Below are positions 25,593 to 33,097 of a DNA stretch of 34,146 bases, piece after piece (the stretch's first letter is position 1; every line of letters begins with the position of its first letter). The position numbers were made by a program, and so were the translations under genes. The notes beneath the pieces are model-generated. The model worked only from the letters and a program-made list of their open reading frames with translations, was not told the origin of the DNA and did not search any database. The stretch comes from Clostridia bacterium (GTDB lineage Bacteria; Bacillota; Clostridia; Peptostreptococcales; Anaerovoracaceae): NCBI GenBank assembly GCA_900766045.1, contig CAAFTW010000003.1, positions 1 to 34,146 on the forward strand, given 5' to 3'.

Positions 25593-26261
25593 CTATGGCT
25601 CAACAATCATGACGTCTTTCACATTCTCATTTTTCAGAATTTCATCCCGGATATTCGCCGGAACGTGTTCATCTGACTCTACGATTGTATATGCTGTCTC
25701 ATGCTTAGATTCTCTGAACAGTCTCATGAATGCAATATTTACGCCCAGCTCGCTGAGGCATTTGGTAATATGCGCAACAACTCCAGGGTAATCTTTCTGA
25801 ATTACAATTACCGTGCTGTATTCACCGGTAAAGTCAACATCTACACCGTTGATTTTTACGATGCGGACCTTTCCTCCTCCGATGGATTCTCCGCGGATGG
25901 TCATGACACGTCCGGACACGCCGGTCATCTTGATATCTGCTGTATTCGGATAAATGTCTTCTACCTTATCATTTGGAACGAACGTATACTTCAGGCCGCG
26001 CTGATCCGCAATCTTAAAGGAATCCCGGATTCTCTCGTCATCGGTATTAAATCCCATGACGCCACCCAGAAGCGCACGGTCTGTGCCGTGGCCGCGGTAA
26101 GTTTTTGCAAATGATCCATACAGGGTAAACTCTACTTCTTTCAGCGGCTCACCCATCATTTTCTGTGCCAGGAAGGCGATCGAATCCGCACCCGCCGTAT
26201 GCGAGCTGGAAGGTCCGATCATATTCGGTCCGAGCACATCGAACACACTGATTAATGACAT
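25593..26261 (-). CDS. sdaAB: L-serine dehydratase, iron-sulfur-dependent, beta subunit
   Basis: Beta subunit of the SdaAA/SdaAB serine dehydratase, 222 residues. The N-terminal part shows the family start SVFDVLGPNMIGPSSSHTAGADSIA, with the conserved PSSSHTAG loop that contacts substrate. An ACT domain fills about residues 148-222 (STVIVIQKDYPGVVAHITKCLSELGVNIAFMRLFRE...), a possible serine-sensing site. The ATG at 26261 has AGAGGT 5 nt upstream. It is the first gene of a tight cluster with sdaAA, the 1591-residue gene and the LDH-like gene. Confidence 0.97.
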   Translation of the reverse strand: MSLISVFDVLGPNMIGPSSSHTAGADSIAFLAQKMMGEPLKEVEFTLYGSFAKTYRGHGTDRALLGGVMGFNTDDERIRDSFKIADQRGLKYTFVPNDKVEDIYPNTADIKMTGVSGRVMTIRGESIGGGKVRIVKINGVDVDFTGEYSTVIVIQKDYPGVVAHITKCLSELGVNIAFMRLFRESKHETAYTIVESDEHVPANIRDEILKNENVKDVMIVEP

Positions 26262-26318
26262 TTTCTACCTCTTTCTAACTTCTTCTCTAGTGAATGAAAT
26301 GCCGTATATTCTGACTGC

Positions 26319-26328
26319 GTGTATACAC
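26319..26328. promoter_or_regulatory. GTGTATACAC palindrome upstream of sdaAB
   Basis: A perfect 10-bp palindrome 57 bp upstream of the sdaAB start. It shares the GTATAC core with the repeats at the PFOR promoter but not their flanks. It may be an operator; I found no convincing -10/-35 pair next to it. Confidence 0.3.
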
Positions 26329-26390
26329 AGTTGTCCCCTTTTATTCCCCTCTTTTTAGATTACTCTGAACTTGTGCGATTGACGAGACGC

Positions 26391-26424
26391 AAAAAAGGGG
26401 CCACTTTATCCACGTGCCCCTTTT
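26391..26424 (-). terminator. Terminator of the nfnA-nfnB operon
   Basis: AAAAGGGG (26393-26400) pairs with CCCCTTTT (26417-26424), extended inward by CAC/GTG with one bulged base. TTTTTTGC follows on the minus strand. It lies 87 bp past the nfnB stop. Confidence 0.75.
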
Positions 26425-26482
26425 CTGTATTCTCAGCCCATGATGCCTTCAGCTGATAATGTCTTTTTTATTCAGCAGCCAT

Positions 26483-26499
26483 GCCTGACGAAGTCAGGC
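26483..26499 (-). other. Perfect 7-bp hairpin after nfnB
   Basis: GCCTGAC and GTCAGGC enclose a 3-nt loop 12 bp beyond the stop codon. No T-run follows directly, so it is more likely an RNA 3'-stabilising or auxiliary hairpin than the main terminator. Confidence 0.45.
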
Positions 26500-26510
26500 C
26501 TTCCGCTTTA

Positions 26511-27899
26511 TTACTTGCTCTGGATATATTTGTCAATTCCTGCAGCAGCAACTTTTCCGGCACCCATGGCCTTGATTACTGTAGCTGCTCCGGTTACTGC
26601 ATCTCCGCCTGCGAAGATTCCCGGATGTGAAGTCATTCCGTTTTCGTCAACTTCAATTCCACCCTTCTTCGTCGGTGTGATGTTGCTTGTCGTATCACGG
26701 ATCAGGGAGTTTACTCTGGTTCCCAGTGACATGATGACATAGTCGCAGTCAATGACAAACTCAGATCCCTCGATAGGAACTGGTCTTCTTCTTCCGGATG
26801 CATCCGGCTCGCCGAGCTCCATCTTAATGCACTTGATTCCGCAGACATTTCCGTTCTCATCGCCCAGAATCTCTACCGGGTTGGTCAGGAAGTGGAAATC
26901 AATTCCCTCTGCCTTTGCATGTGCAAACTCTTCTGCTCTTGCCGGAACTTCCTTCTCGGAACGACGGTATACCAGCTTAACCTCAGCGCCCATTCTCTTC
27001 GCGCAGCGGGAAGCATCCATTGCAACGTTTCCTGCTCCGACGATGACAACGTGCTTCGGACGTGCGATCGGTGTATCATAGTCGTCACGATAAGCCTTCA
27101 TCAGGTTAATTCTGGTCAGATACTCATTTGCGGATACAACGCCTACATAGGATTCACCCGGAATGTTCATGAACATCGGCAGACCTGCGCCTGTACCTAC
27201 GAATACAGCCTCAAATCCTTCCTCGTCCATCAGTTCTTCAACGGTGATTGCCTTTCCGACGATTGCATCGGTAACAAAATGAACGCCCTTGGCAGCAAGC
27301 TTGTCAACTTCTGTCTGTACGATTTCCTTTGGCAGACGGAACTGCGGGATTCCGTAAACCAGAACGCCGCCGATCTTATGCAGGGACTCGAAAACCGTTA
27401 CATCATATCCCTTATTAACCAGATCTCCTGCAGCAGTCAGTCCAGCCGGGCCGCCTCCGACAACGGCAACCTTGTGGCCGTTGGAAGGAATCTTTTCGAT
27501 CTTCTCATCACCGTGATGAGCTTCATGCCAGTCTGCTGTGAATCTTTCCAGACGTCCGATTCCTACAGGCTCGCCCTTGATTCCTCTTACGCACTTGCTC
27601 TCGCACTGGTTCTCCTGCGGGCATACACGGCCGCAGACAGCAGGCAGAGAGTTGGTCAGTGTGATCTCCTCATATGCACCTTCATAGTCCTTGTTCACAA
27701 TCTTTGCGATGAAGTTAGGGATATGAACGTTAACCGGACATCCGTCTACGCAAGGATGGTTCTTACAGTTCAGGCATCTCTGCGCCTCATCCAGTGCCAT
27801 TTCTTCTGTATATCCAAGAGCAACCTCTTCGAAATTCTTATTCCGGACGTTTGGCTCCTGTTCCGGCATCGGATTCTTATCAGCTCTCATATTAGGCAT
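26511..27899 (-). CDS. nfnB: NADPH-binding subunit of NfnAB-type transhydrogenase (GltA/GltD family)
   Basis: A 462-residue flavoprotein of the glutamate-synthase small-subunit family. Its N-terminus has the iron-sulfur cysteine sets CLNCKNHPCVDGCP and CGRVCPQENQCESKC. Then come an FAD site VAVVGGGPAGLTAAGDLV and an NAD(P)H site VVIVGAGNVAMDASRCAKRMG with YRRS typical of NADPH binding. Because it directly follows and overlaps (8 nt) a SudB/NfnA-like gene, it is best read as NfnB, the large subunit of NADH-dependent reduced ferredoxin:NADP+ oxidoreductase, not as true glutamate synthase; no large GltB subunit is nearby. ATG 27899 has GGAGGT 10 nt upstream. A sulfide dehydrogenase-like role (SudA) is the alternative. 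Confidence 0.88.
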   Translation of the reverse strand: MPNMRADKNPMPEQEPNVRNKNFEEVALGYTEEMALDEAQRCLNCKNHPCVDGCPVNVHIPNFIAKIVNKDYEGAYEEITLTNSLPAVCGRVCPQENQCESKCVRGIKGEPVGIGRLERFTADWHEAHHGDEKIEKIPSNGHKVAVVGGGPAGLTAAGDLVNKGYDVTVFESLHKIGGVLVYGIPQFRLPKEIVQTEVDKLAAKGVHFVTDAIVGKAITVEELMDEEGFEAVFVGTGAGLPMFMNIPGESYVGVVSANEYLTRINLMKAYRDDYDTPIARPKHVVIVGAGNVAMDASRCAKRMGAEVKLVYRRSEKEVPARAEEFAHAKAEGIDFHFLTNPVEILGDENGNVCGIKCIKMELGEPDASGRRRPVPIEGSEFVIDCDYVIMSLGTRVNSLIRDTTSNITPTKKGGIEVDENGMTSHPGIFAGGDAVTGAATVIKAMGAGKVAAAGIDKYIQSK

Positions 27900-28746
27900 T
27901 CTGACGTACACCTCCAATCAGCTTGCAGACATGCTGTCTGTCATGTGCTTCCTCTTCTGCGAATGTTTTACCTCTCTTGATCAGCAGATCCCAGTCGATC
28001 TTGGCGCCGTCGAAGTCCGGTCCGTCTACGCAGACGAACTTACTCTCGCCGTCAACGATGCAGCGGCAGCCGCCGCACATTCCTGTACCATCAACCATAT
28101 ATGTTGCCAGAGAAGCAACAGACGGAATTCCGTAGTCCTTTGCAATGCCGCAGACAAACTTCATCATAACTGCCGGTCCTACTGCGACGATCTCGTCGAA
28201 CTTCTCACCGGAGTCCAGAAGCTCCTTCAGCATATCTGTTGTGAATCCCTTTTTACCATAAGTTCCATCATCGGTAACCATATGTACTTCATCGACACCT
28301 GCACGGAACTCATCTTCCAGAATGACGATATCCTTCGTCTTGAATCCGCAGATCATCGTAACGTGAATGCCATGCTTATGCATACCAATTGCAAGCGGAT
28401 AAGCCAGAGCGTTTCCGACACCACCGCCGACAATGCAGACCTTCTTCAGTCCGTCCATCTTAGAAGGCTGTCCCAGAGGGCCTACAACATCTGCCAGGCA
28501 GTCACCGACCTGCAGCTGCTCCAGCAGCATAGTCGTTCTTCCTACAGTCTGCACGATAATGTCGATCGTGCCTTCCTTTTCATCATGTCCTGCCATAGTC
28601 AGCGGAATTCTCTCTCCGTGCTCATCAACACGAAGAATGATGAACTGTCCTGGTTTCGCGTGTCTGGCGATCAGCGGAGCATAAATCGTATACCAGTTGA
28701 TGGTATCGTTCAGCTGCCTTTTTTTAATAATTTCAAACCTTTTCAC
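27892..28746 (-). CDS. nfnA: FAD/[2Fe-2S] subunit of NfnAB-type transhydrogenase
   Basis: A 284-residue ferredoxin-NADP reductase-like protein of the dihydroorotate dehydrogenase electron-transfer (PyrK/SudB) family. It has an N-terminal FAD barrel (GQFIILRVDEHGERIPLTM), a nucleotide domain (VCIVGGGVGNALAYPLAIGM) and a C-terminal [2Fe-2S] motif GMCGGCRCIVDGESKFVCVDGPDFDG. In NfnA this subunit holds the bifurcating partner sites for NADH and ferredoxin. The start is GTG 28746 with AGGAGG 7 nt upstream. A consensus promoter lies about 150 nt upstream. Confidence 0.88.
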   Translation of the reverse strand: MKRFEIIKKRQLNDTINWYTIYAPLIARHAKPGQFIILRVDEHGERIPLTMAGHDEKEGTIDIIVQTVGRTTMLLEQLQVGDCLADVVGPLGQPSKMDGLKKVCIVGGGVGNALAYPLAIGMHKHGIHVTMICGFKTKDIVILEDEFRAGVDEVHMVTDDGTYGKKGFTTDMLKELLDSGEKFDEIVAVGPAVMMKFVCGIAKDYGIPSVASLATYMVDGTGMCGGCRCIVDGESKFVCVDGPDFDGAKIDWDLLIKRGKTFAEEEAHDRQHVCKLIGGVRQNA

Positions 28747-28901
28747 CGCAAATCCTCCTATGTGTATTTAACGTTGAGTGAAGTCCTTTATTCATAATTA
28801 TAACCCAATAGATTGAATTTGATAACCGTGAGAACATGAAAAGCCCACATTTTCACATTCCTGCGTAAGGACTCCGTTCAAATTTATCCAACCTACTCTA
28901 C

Positions 28902-28931
28902 ATTATACGCCAATTGATAAATTTCTGTCAA
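28902..28931 (-). promoter_or_regulatory. Consensus sigma-A promoter of nfnA-nfnB
   Basis: On the minus strand a perfect TTGACA (28926-28931) and a perfect TATAAT (28902-28907) are 18 bp apart. Transcription would start near 28895, leaving a leader of about 150 nt before the GTG of nfnA. A second TATAAT lies closer to the gene (about 28797-28802) with only a weak -35. Confidence 0.8.
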
Positions 28932-28941
28932 ATACATTTGT

Positions 28942-28978
28942 AAAAAAAGGAGCCAAATTAACTTTGACTCCTTTTTTT
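28942..28978 (-). terminator. Terminator of the PFOR gene
   Basis: AAAAAAAGGAG (28942-28952) pairs with CTCCTTTTTTT (28968-28978); CAAA/TTTG extends the stem inward across one mismatch. On the minus strand the stem ends in TTTTTTT, 58 bp past the PFOR stop and immediately before the nfnA promoter. The symmetric T and A runs would also let it work in the plus direction. Confidence 0.85.
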
Positions 28979-29035
28979 CATTTTTAACAAACAAGCAATT
29001 AACTACTTATCTGTTGATTTTCCTATCAGTCAAGA

Positions 29036-32000
29036 CTACTTGGAAGCCTTTGCTGTCAGCTCTTCATAACGAGCCTTTGCGTCAGCCTCAGCCTTGTCGA
29101 ACAGCTTCTCTGCTCTCTCTGGGAACTTCAGAGTCAGGGAGTTGTAACGAACCTCTCCCATGATGAAGTCTCTGTAGCTCTCTGTCGGAGCCTTGGAATC
29201 AACGGTCAGGCCGTTCTTTCCTTCTGCAGCCAGTTCAGGGTTGAATCTGAGCAGATCCCAGTAACCGGACTTAACAGCTGCCTTAGCCTCTTCCTGAGCC
29301 TTAGCCATTCCTCTCTTGATACCATGGTTGATGCATGGGGAGTAAGCAATGATCAGGGAAGGACCATCGTAAGCTTCAGCTTCCTTGATAGCCTTTACCG
29401 TCTGATTCATGTCAGCACCCATAGCAATCTGTGCTACATAAACGTAGCCATACTGCATCATGATCTGAGCCATGTCCTTCTTCTTTACTGCCTTACCAGC
29501 AGCAGCGAACTGTGCAACAGCTCCCATTGGTGTGGACTTGGAGGACTGTCCGCCTGTGTTGGAGTAAACCTCAGTATCGAATACGAAGATGTTTACGTTC
29601 TTGCCGGAAGCGAGGACGTGGTCAACTCCGCCGTAACCGATATCATAGGACCAGCCGTCTCCACCGAAGATCCACATGGAAGGCTTTCTCAGCATGTCAG
29701 CGTTGTCAACGATGAACTTGGCATCCGGATCGTCGAGCTTAGCGCAGTCAGCAGCAAATGCCTCTCCAGCTGCCTTGGAAGCATCTCCGTCATCGAATGC
29801 GTCGAGCCAAGCCTTAGCAGAAGCAACCTTGTCAGCCAGTCTCTCAGCTGCATGTTTGCACTCTGTTCTTCTAGCCTCAACAGCTACTGCCATACCAAAT
29901 CCGAACTCAGCGTTATCCTCGAACAGGGAGTTGCCCCATGCAGGACCGTGACCCTCTTCGTTTACTGTGTACGGTGTGGACGGTGCAGAGTTACCCCAAA
30001 TGGAGGAGCATCCTGTAGCGTTCGCAATGTACATTCTGTCTCCGAACAGCTGTGTGATCAGCTTAGCATATGGAGACTCTCCGCATCCTGGGCAAGCTCC
30101 GGAGAACTCGAGGAGTGGCTGCTCGAACTGGGATCCCTTTACAGAGAACTTGTTGAACGGCAGATCCTTCTTGGATACGTTCTTGAATGCATAGTCGAAC
30201 TTCTTCTGGTTGTTTGCAACGACTTCATCATCAGCCTGAGTCATTGTCAGAGCCTTAGCCGGGCAAACCTGAGCGCAGGATCCGCATCCTGTGCAGTCCA
30301 GAGCGGAAATTGCGATTGTGAACTGCAGGTCGTCAACGTCCTTGCCGTTCAGCTTCTTAGCATCTCCGTTCAGAGGCTCAGCTTCCTTAGCTGTCAGTGC
30401 GAACGGTCTGATTACACCGTGCGGGCAGACGAAGGAGCACTGGTTGCACTCGATACATTTAGCAACATCCCAAACCGGAACATCAGCAGCAATTCCACGC
30501 TTCTCATAAGCAGCTGTACCAGCCGGCTCAGATCCGTCCTGAGTATCCATGAATGCGGATACCGGAATGCTGTCTCCGTCCATAGCACCCATCGGAGCGA
30601 CGATGTCGTTCAGGAATGCTGTCATCTTATCATCACGTCCAACAAGCTTAGCCGGAGCCGGATCATCCTTAGCGTCAGCCCAGGAAGCCGGAACCTCAAC
30701 CTTATGAACGTTCTTGATTCCTTCTTCAACTGCTGCGCAGTTCATGTTAACGATCTTCTCACCCTTACGTCCGTAAGTCTTCTTGATCGCGTCCTTCATG
30801 AACTTCTCTGCATCGTCGATCGGAATAATGTTAGCGATCTTGAAGAATGCAGCCTGCAGTACAGAGTTTGTTCTTCTAGCGCCCAGACCAACCTTCTTAG
30901 CGATGTCTACAGCGTCGCATGTGTAGAAGTTGATGTGGTGCTGAGCAAGGTATCTCTTTACCTTTCCTGGCAGGTGCTCTTCCAGCTCCTGATCATTCCA
31001 TACGCAGTTCAGCAGGAAGGATCCGCCGTCAACTACATCCTCAACCATGTTGTACTTTGTGAGGTATGCACTGTTATGACATGCTACGAAGTCAGCCTGC
31101 TTTACATAGTATGTGGACTTGATCGGCTTGTCTCCGAAACGCAGGTGGGAAATTGTAACACCACCGGACTTCTTAGAGTCATACTGGAAGTAAGCCTGTA
31201 CCTTCTTATCTGTGTGGTCTCCGATGATCTTTACGGAGTTCTTGTTAGCTCCTACAGTACCATCAGAACCAAGTCCCCAGAACTTGCATGCAACTGTTCC
31301 TTCCGGAGCTGTGTTTGGATAGTGGCTCGGTGTGAGGGACAGATGTGTAACATCATCGTTGATGGACAGTGTGAACTCTTTCTTCGGCTCAGCAGCTACC
31401 ATGTTCTCATAAACAGCGAGGATGTCTCCCGGCTGAACGTCCTTGGAACCAAGTCCGTAACGGCCTCTTGTGATCTCGCAGTCTGCAAACTCTGTTCCGT
31501 TCAGAGCAGCTACGACATCCAGGTACAGCGGCTCACCAACTGTTCCAGGCTCCTTAGTTCTGTCGAGAACAGCGATCTTCTTAACGCTCTTCGGCATAAC
31601 TGCTGTCAGATACTTAGCGGAGAACGGTCTGTACAGATGAACCTCAACGATACCAACCTTCTCACCTTTAGCCGTCATATGGTCGATCAGCTCTTCAGCA
31701 GCTTCACATACGGAACCCATAGCTACGATAACGCGCTCAGCGTCCGGAGCACCATAGTAGTTGAACGGCTTATAGTCTGTGCCGATCTTCTCATTGATCA
31801 TCTCCATGTACTTGTTGAAGATGTCCGGTGTCTCGTTGTAGCTTGTGTTAGCTGCCTCACTGTGCTGGAAGAATGCTTCCGGCTGCTCAGCAGATCCGAT
31901 TGTGTGCGGATGGTTAGGATTCAAAGCGTGATCCTTGAATGCCTTAACTGCATCCCAGTTAACCATATCCTTCAGAGTGTCATAGTCCCAAACATGAATC

Positions 32001-32569
32001 TTCTGATACTCATGAGATGTTCTGAATCCATCGAAGAAATGCAGGGTTGGCAGATGTCCGTCAATTGTTGCCAGATGAGCTACTGCAGCCAGGTCCATAA
32101 CCTGCTGAACACTGTTGGATGCCAGCATAGCGAATCCTGTCTGACGTGTAGCCATAACGTCGGAATGATCTCCGAAAATGGAAAGCGCGTGAGTAGATAC
32201 GGCTCTTGCAGCTACGTGGAATACTGCAGGAACCTGCTCAGCTGCGATCTTGAACATATTCGGAACCATCAGCAGCAGTCCCTGAGATGCAGTGAATGTT
32301 GTGGTGTAAGCACCAGCAGACATAGCACCGTGTACAGCGCCTGCAGCTCCGGCCTCGGATTCCATCTCTACGATGTTTACCGGCTCACCGAAGATGTTCT
32401 TTCTTCCCTGAGCTCCCCAGTTATCCATGTTCTCAGCCATTGGTGAGGACGGTGTGATTGGGTAGATGGCAGCGACTTCTGAGAACGCAAATGCTACATG
32501 AGCGGCAGCAGCGTTACCATCCATTGTCTTCAGCTGTCTGTTATCAGCTGATACATGCTTGTTGTCCAT
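29036..32569 (-). CDS. nifJ: Pyruvate:ferredoxin (flavodoxin) oxidoreductase, single-chain
   Basis: Homodimeric PFOR, 1177 residues, that converts pyruvate and CoA to acetyl-CoA, CO2 and reduced ferredoxin. Domain order is canonical: N-terminal pyrimidine-binding domain (AIYPITPSSPMAE, about 34-46), transketolase-C-like and gamma domains (about 260-640), a ferredoxin domain with CIECNQCSFVCP (C705-C715) and CTGCGSCAQVCP (C759-C769), then the thiamine-diphosphate domain with GACPGCGESPYAK (824-836), ATGCSSIWGN (851-860) and GDGWSYDIGYGG (970-981). ATG 32569 has AAAGGAG 7 nt upstream. Codon choice seems more uniform than in its neighbours, as expected for a highly expressed enzyme (by eye). It is a single-gene transcript with its own promoter and terminator. 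Confidence 0.98.
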   Translation of the reverse strand: MDNKHVSADNRQLKTMDGNAAAAHVAFAFSEVAAIYPITPSSPMAENMDNWGAQGRKNIFGEPVNIVEMESEAGAAGAVHGAMSAGAYTTTFTASQGLLLMVPNMFKIAAEQVPAVFHVAARAVSTHALSIFGDHSDVMATRQTGFAMLASNSVQQVMDLAAVAHLATIDGHLPTLHFFDGFRTSHEYQKIHVWDYDTLKDMVNWDAVKAFKDHALNPNHPHTIGSAEQPEAFFQHSEAANTSYNETPDIFNKYMEMINEKIGTDYKPFNYYGAPDAERVIVAMGSVCEAAEELIDHMTAKGEKVGIVEVHLYRPFSAKYLTAVMPKSVKKIAVLDRTKEPGTVGEPLYLDVVAALNGTEFADCEITRGRYGLGSKDVQPGDILAVYENMVAAEPKKEFTLSINDDVTHLSLTPSHYPNTAPEGTVACKFWGLGSDGTVGANKNSVKIIGDHTDKKVQAYFQYDSKKSGGVTISHLRFGDKPIKSTYYVKQADFVACHNSAYLTKYNMVEDVVDGGSFLLNCVWNDQELEEHLPGKVKRYLAQHHINFYTCDAVDIAKKVGLGARRTNSVLQAAFFKIANIIPIDDAEKFMKDAIKKTYGRKGEKIVNMNCAAVEEGIKNVHKVEVPASWADAKDDPAPAKLVGRDDKMTAFLNDIVAPMGAMDGDSIPVSAFMDTQDGSEPAGTAAYEKRGIAADVPVWDVAKCIECNQCSFVCPHGVIRPFALTAKEAEPLNGDAKKLNGKDVDDLQFTIAISALDCTGCGSCAQVCPAKALTMTQADDEVVANNQKKFDYAFKNVSKKDLPFNKFSVKGSQFEQPLLEFSGACPGCGESPYAKLITQLFGDRMYIANATGCSSIWGNSAPSTPYTVNEEGHGPAWGNSLFEDNAEFGFGMAVAVEARRTECKHAAERLADKVASAKAWLDAFDDGDASKAAGEAFAADCAKLDDPDAKFIVDNADMLRKPSMWIFGGDGWSYDIGYGGVDHVLASGKNVNIFVFDTEVYSNTGGQSSKSTPMGAVAQFAAAGKAVKKKDMAQIMMQYGYVYVAQIAMGADMNQTVKAIKEAEAYDGPSLIIAYSPCINHGIKRGMAKAQEEAKAAVKSGYWDLLRFNPELAAEGKNGLTVDSKAPTESYRDFIMGEVRYNSLTLKFPERAEKLFDKAEADAKARYEELTAKASK

Positions 32570-32636
32570 AAAAGCACTCCTTTCAAATTATCACAAATCC
32601 ATCGAGACGTGAACGCATGGCAAAACACAGCAATAA

Positions 32637-32675
32637 TCAAAGATCCTCCCCTGAGGGGGTCTCTTCGACCGCCAT
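32637..32675 (-). other. Possible 12-residue leader peptide of PFOR
   Basis: On the minus strand ATG 32675 opens a short frame (MAVEETPSGEDL, then TGA) preceded by GGGGTG 4 nt upstream. It lies inside the PFOR leader and spans a CCCC/GGGG hairpin. It could be an upstream reading frame or chance. Confidence 0.2.
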
Positions 32676-32689
32676 GATTCACCCCGATA

Positions 32690-32705
32690 GGATTTTGTAT
32701 ACCCA
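32690..32705. repeat. Operator-like repeat copy 1 (GGATTTTGTATACCCA)
   Basis: Identical to the copy at 32762-32777. It starts immediately downstream of the proposed PFOR transcription start (about 32706), a position where bound protein would block transcription. It contains the GTATAC palindromic core with a T-rich left flank. Confidence 0.7.
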
Positions 32706-32712
32706 TAATCTG

Positions 32713-32741
32713 ATTCTACTCTTAACCATTCTTAAAGTCAA
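32713..32741 (-). promoter_or_regulatory. Sigma-A promoter of the PFOR gene
   Basis: On the minus strand TTGACT (32736-32741, 5 of 6) and TAGAAT (32713-32718, 5 of 6) are separated by 17 bp. The predicted start is near 32706, giving a leader of about 137 nt. The two 16-bp repeats lie on either side. Confidence 0.75.
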
Positions 32742-32761
32742 CAATTTGACAGGCCTTTTCT

Positions 32762-32777
32762 GGATTTTGTATACCCA
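32762..32777. repeat. Operator-like repeat copy 2 (GGATTTTGTATACCCA)
   Basis: Exact second copy, in the same orientation, 72 bp from copy 1 and about 20 bp upstream of the PFOR -35. The pair could bind one regulator cooperatively. Confidence 0.7.
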
Positions 32778-32941
32778 ATTCTGTTCATTTTTGAATACAT
32801 TCAGCCATCGCTTTACCTGTTCTTTACTCACACCATGTTCATCTCTTCATATCTATTTTTATTCATATGTTATCATTACTATTCATATTTTGACAGGTGC
32901 CCACATATTTTCCGATGCATCGGGCCTCTTGCTTGTCCTTT

Positions 32942-32969
32942 TTGACAAAAAGAAACTGGCATGTGTAAT
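32942..32969 (+). promoter_or_regulatory. Promoter of nfo
   Basis: A perfect TTGACA (32942-32947) and TGTAAT (32964-32969, 5 of 6) are separated by 16 bp. Transcription would begin near 32976, leaving a leader of about 120 nt. Confidence 0.6.
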
Positions 32970-32977
32970 AACCCCTC

Positions 32978-32992
32978 AATTGGGTATGAAAA
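32978..32992. promoter_or_regulatory. Related operator-like site at the nfo promoter
   Basis: AATTGGGTAT followed by GAAAAT is shared (inverted) with the PFOR copy 2 region, which reads AATTGGGTATACAAAAT on the minus strand. It lies at the predicted nfo transcription start. The second half-site differs, so affinity may be lower. Confidence 0.4.
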
Positions 32993-33097
32993 TAGCGTAA
33001 TTCATAAAAGCATTCAGACACAGCAATAAATAAATAAGCATAATCAATACTTCATTACGAGAATGAAAGGGTTCTATATACCGGGCGGGAGGCCTGT

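Larger units (their letters stand above)
32570..33097. other. 528-bp AT-rich divergent control region between PFOR and nfo
   Basis: Holds a promoter on each strand, two identical 16-bp repeats flanking the PFOR promoter, one related inverted copy at the nfo promoter, and a PFOR leader of about 137 nt with possible hairpins and a 12-codon reading frame. No convincing longer gene is present. Confidence 0.7.

Noticed and set aside
26319..26328. Treating GTGTATACAC before sdaAB as a third PFOR-type operator
   Set aside because: Only the GTATAC core is shared; the ATTTT and CCCA flanks of the 16-bp repeats are absent.
26511..27899. True glutamate synthase small subunit
   Set aside because: No large GltB subunit is nearby and the gene overlaps an NfnA/SudB-type gene, so the NfnB reading fits better.
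29324..32446. 1040-codon plus-strand frame opposite PFOR
   Set aside because: Antisense shadow made possible by the codon bias of the highly expressed PFOR gene; composition is Ser/Leu/Cys-rich and unlike a protein family.
32683..32835. 50-codon minus-strand frame (GTG start) in which WVYKI occurs twice
   Set aside because: The repeated peptide is the translation of the two 16-bp repeats, 72 bp (24 codons) apart; the frame covers the PFOR promoter and lacks a ribosome site. Operator sites explain it better.
32617..33000. 127-codon plus-strand frame between PFOR and nfo
   Set aside because: It runs through both PFOR repeats, the PFOR promoter and the nfo promoter, is low in complexity (hydrophobic, Ser/Thr/Leu-rich) and has no ribosome binding site or family signal.
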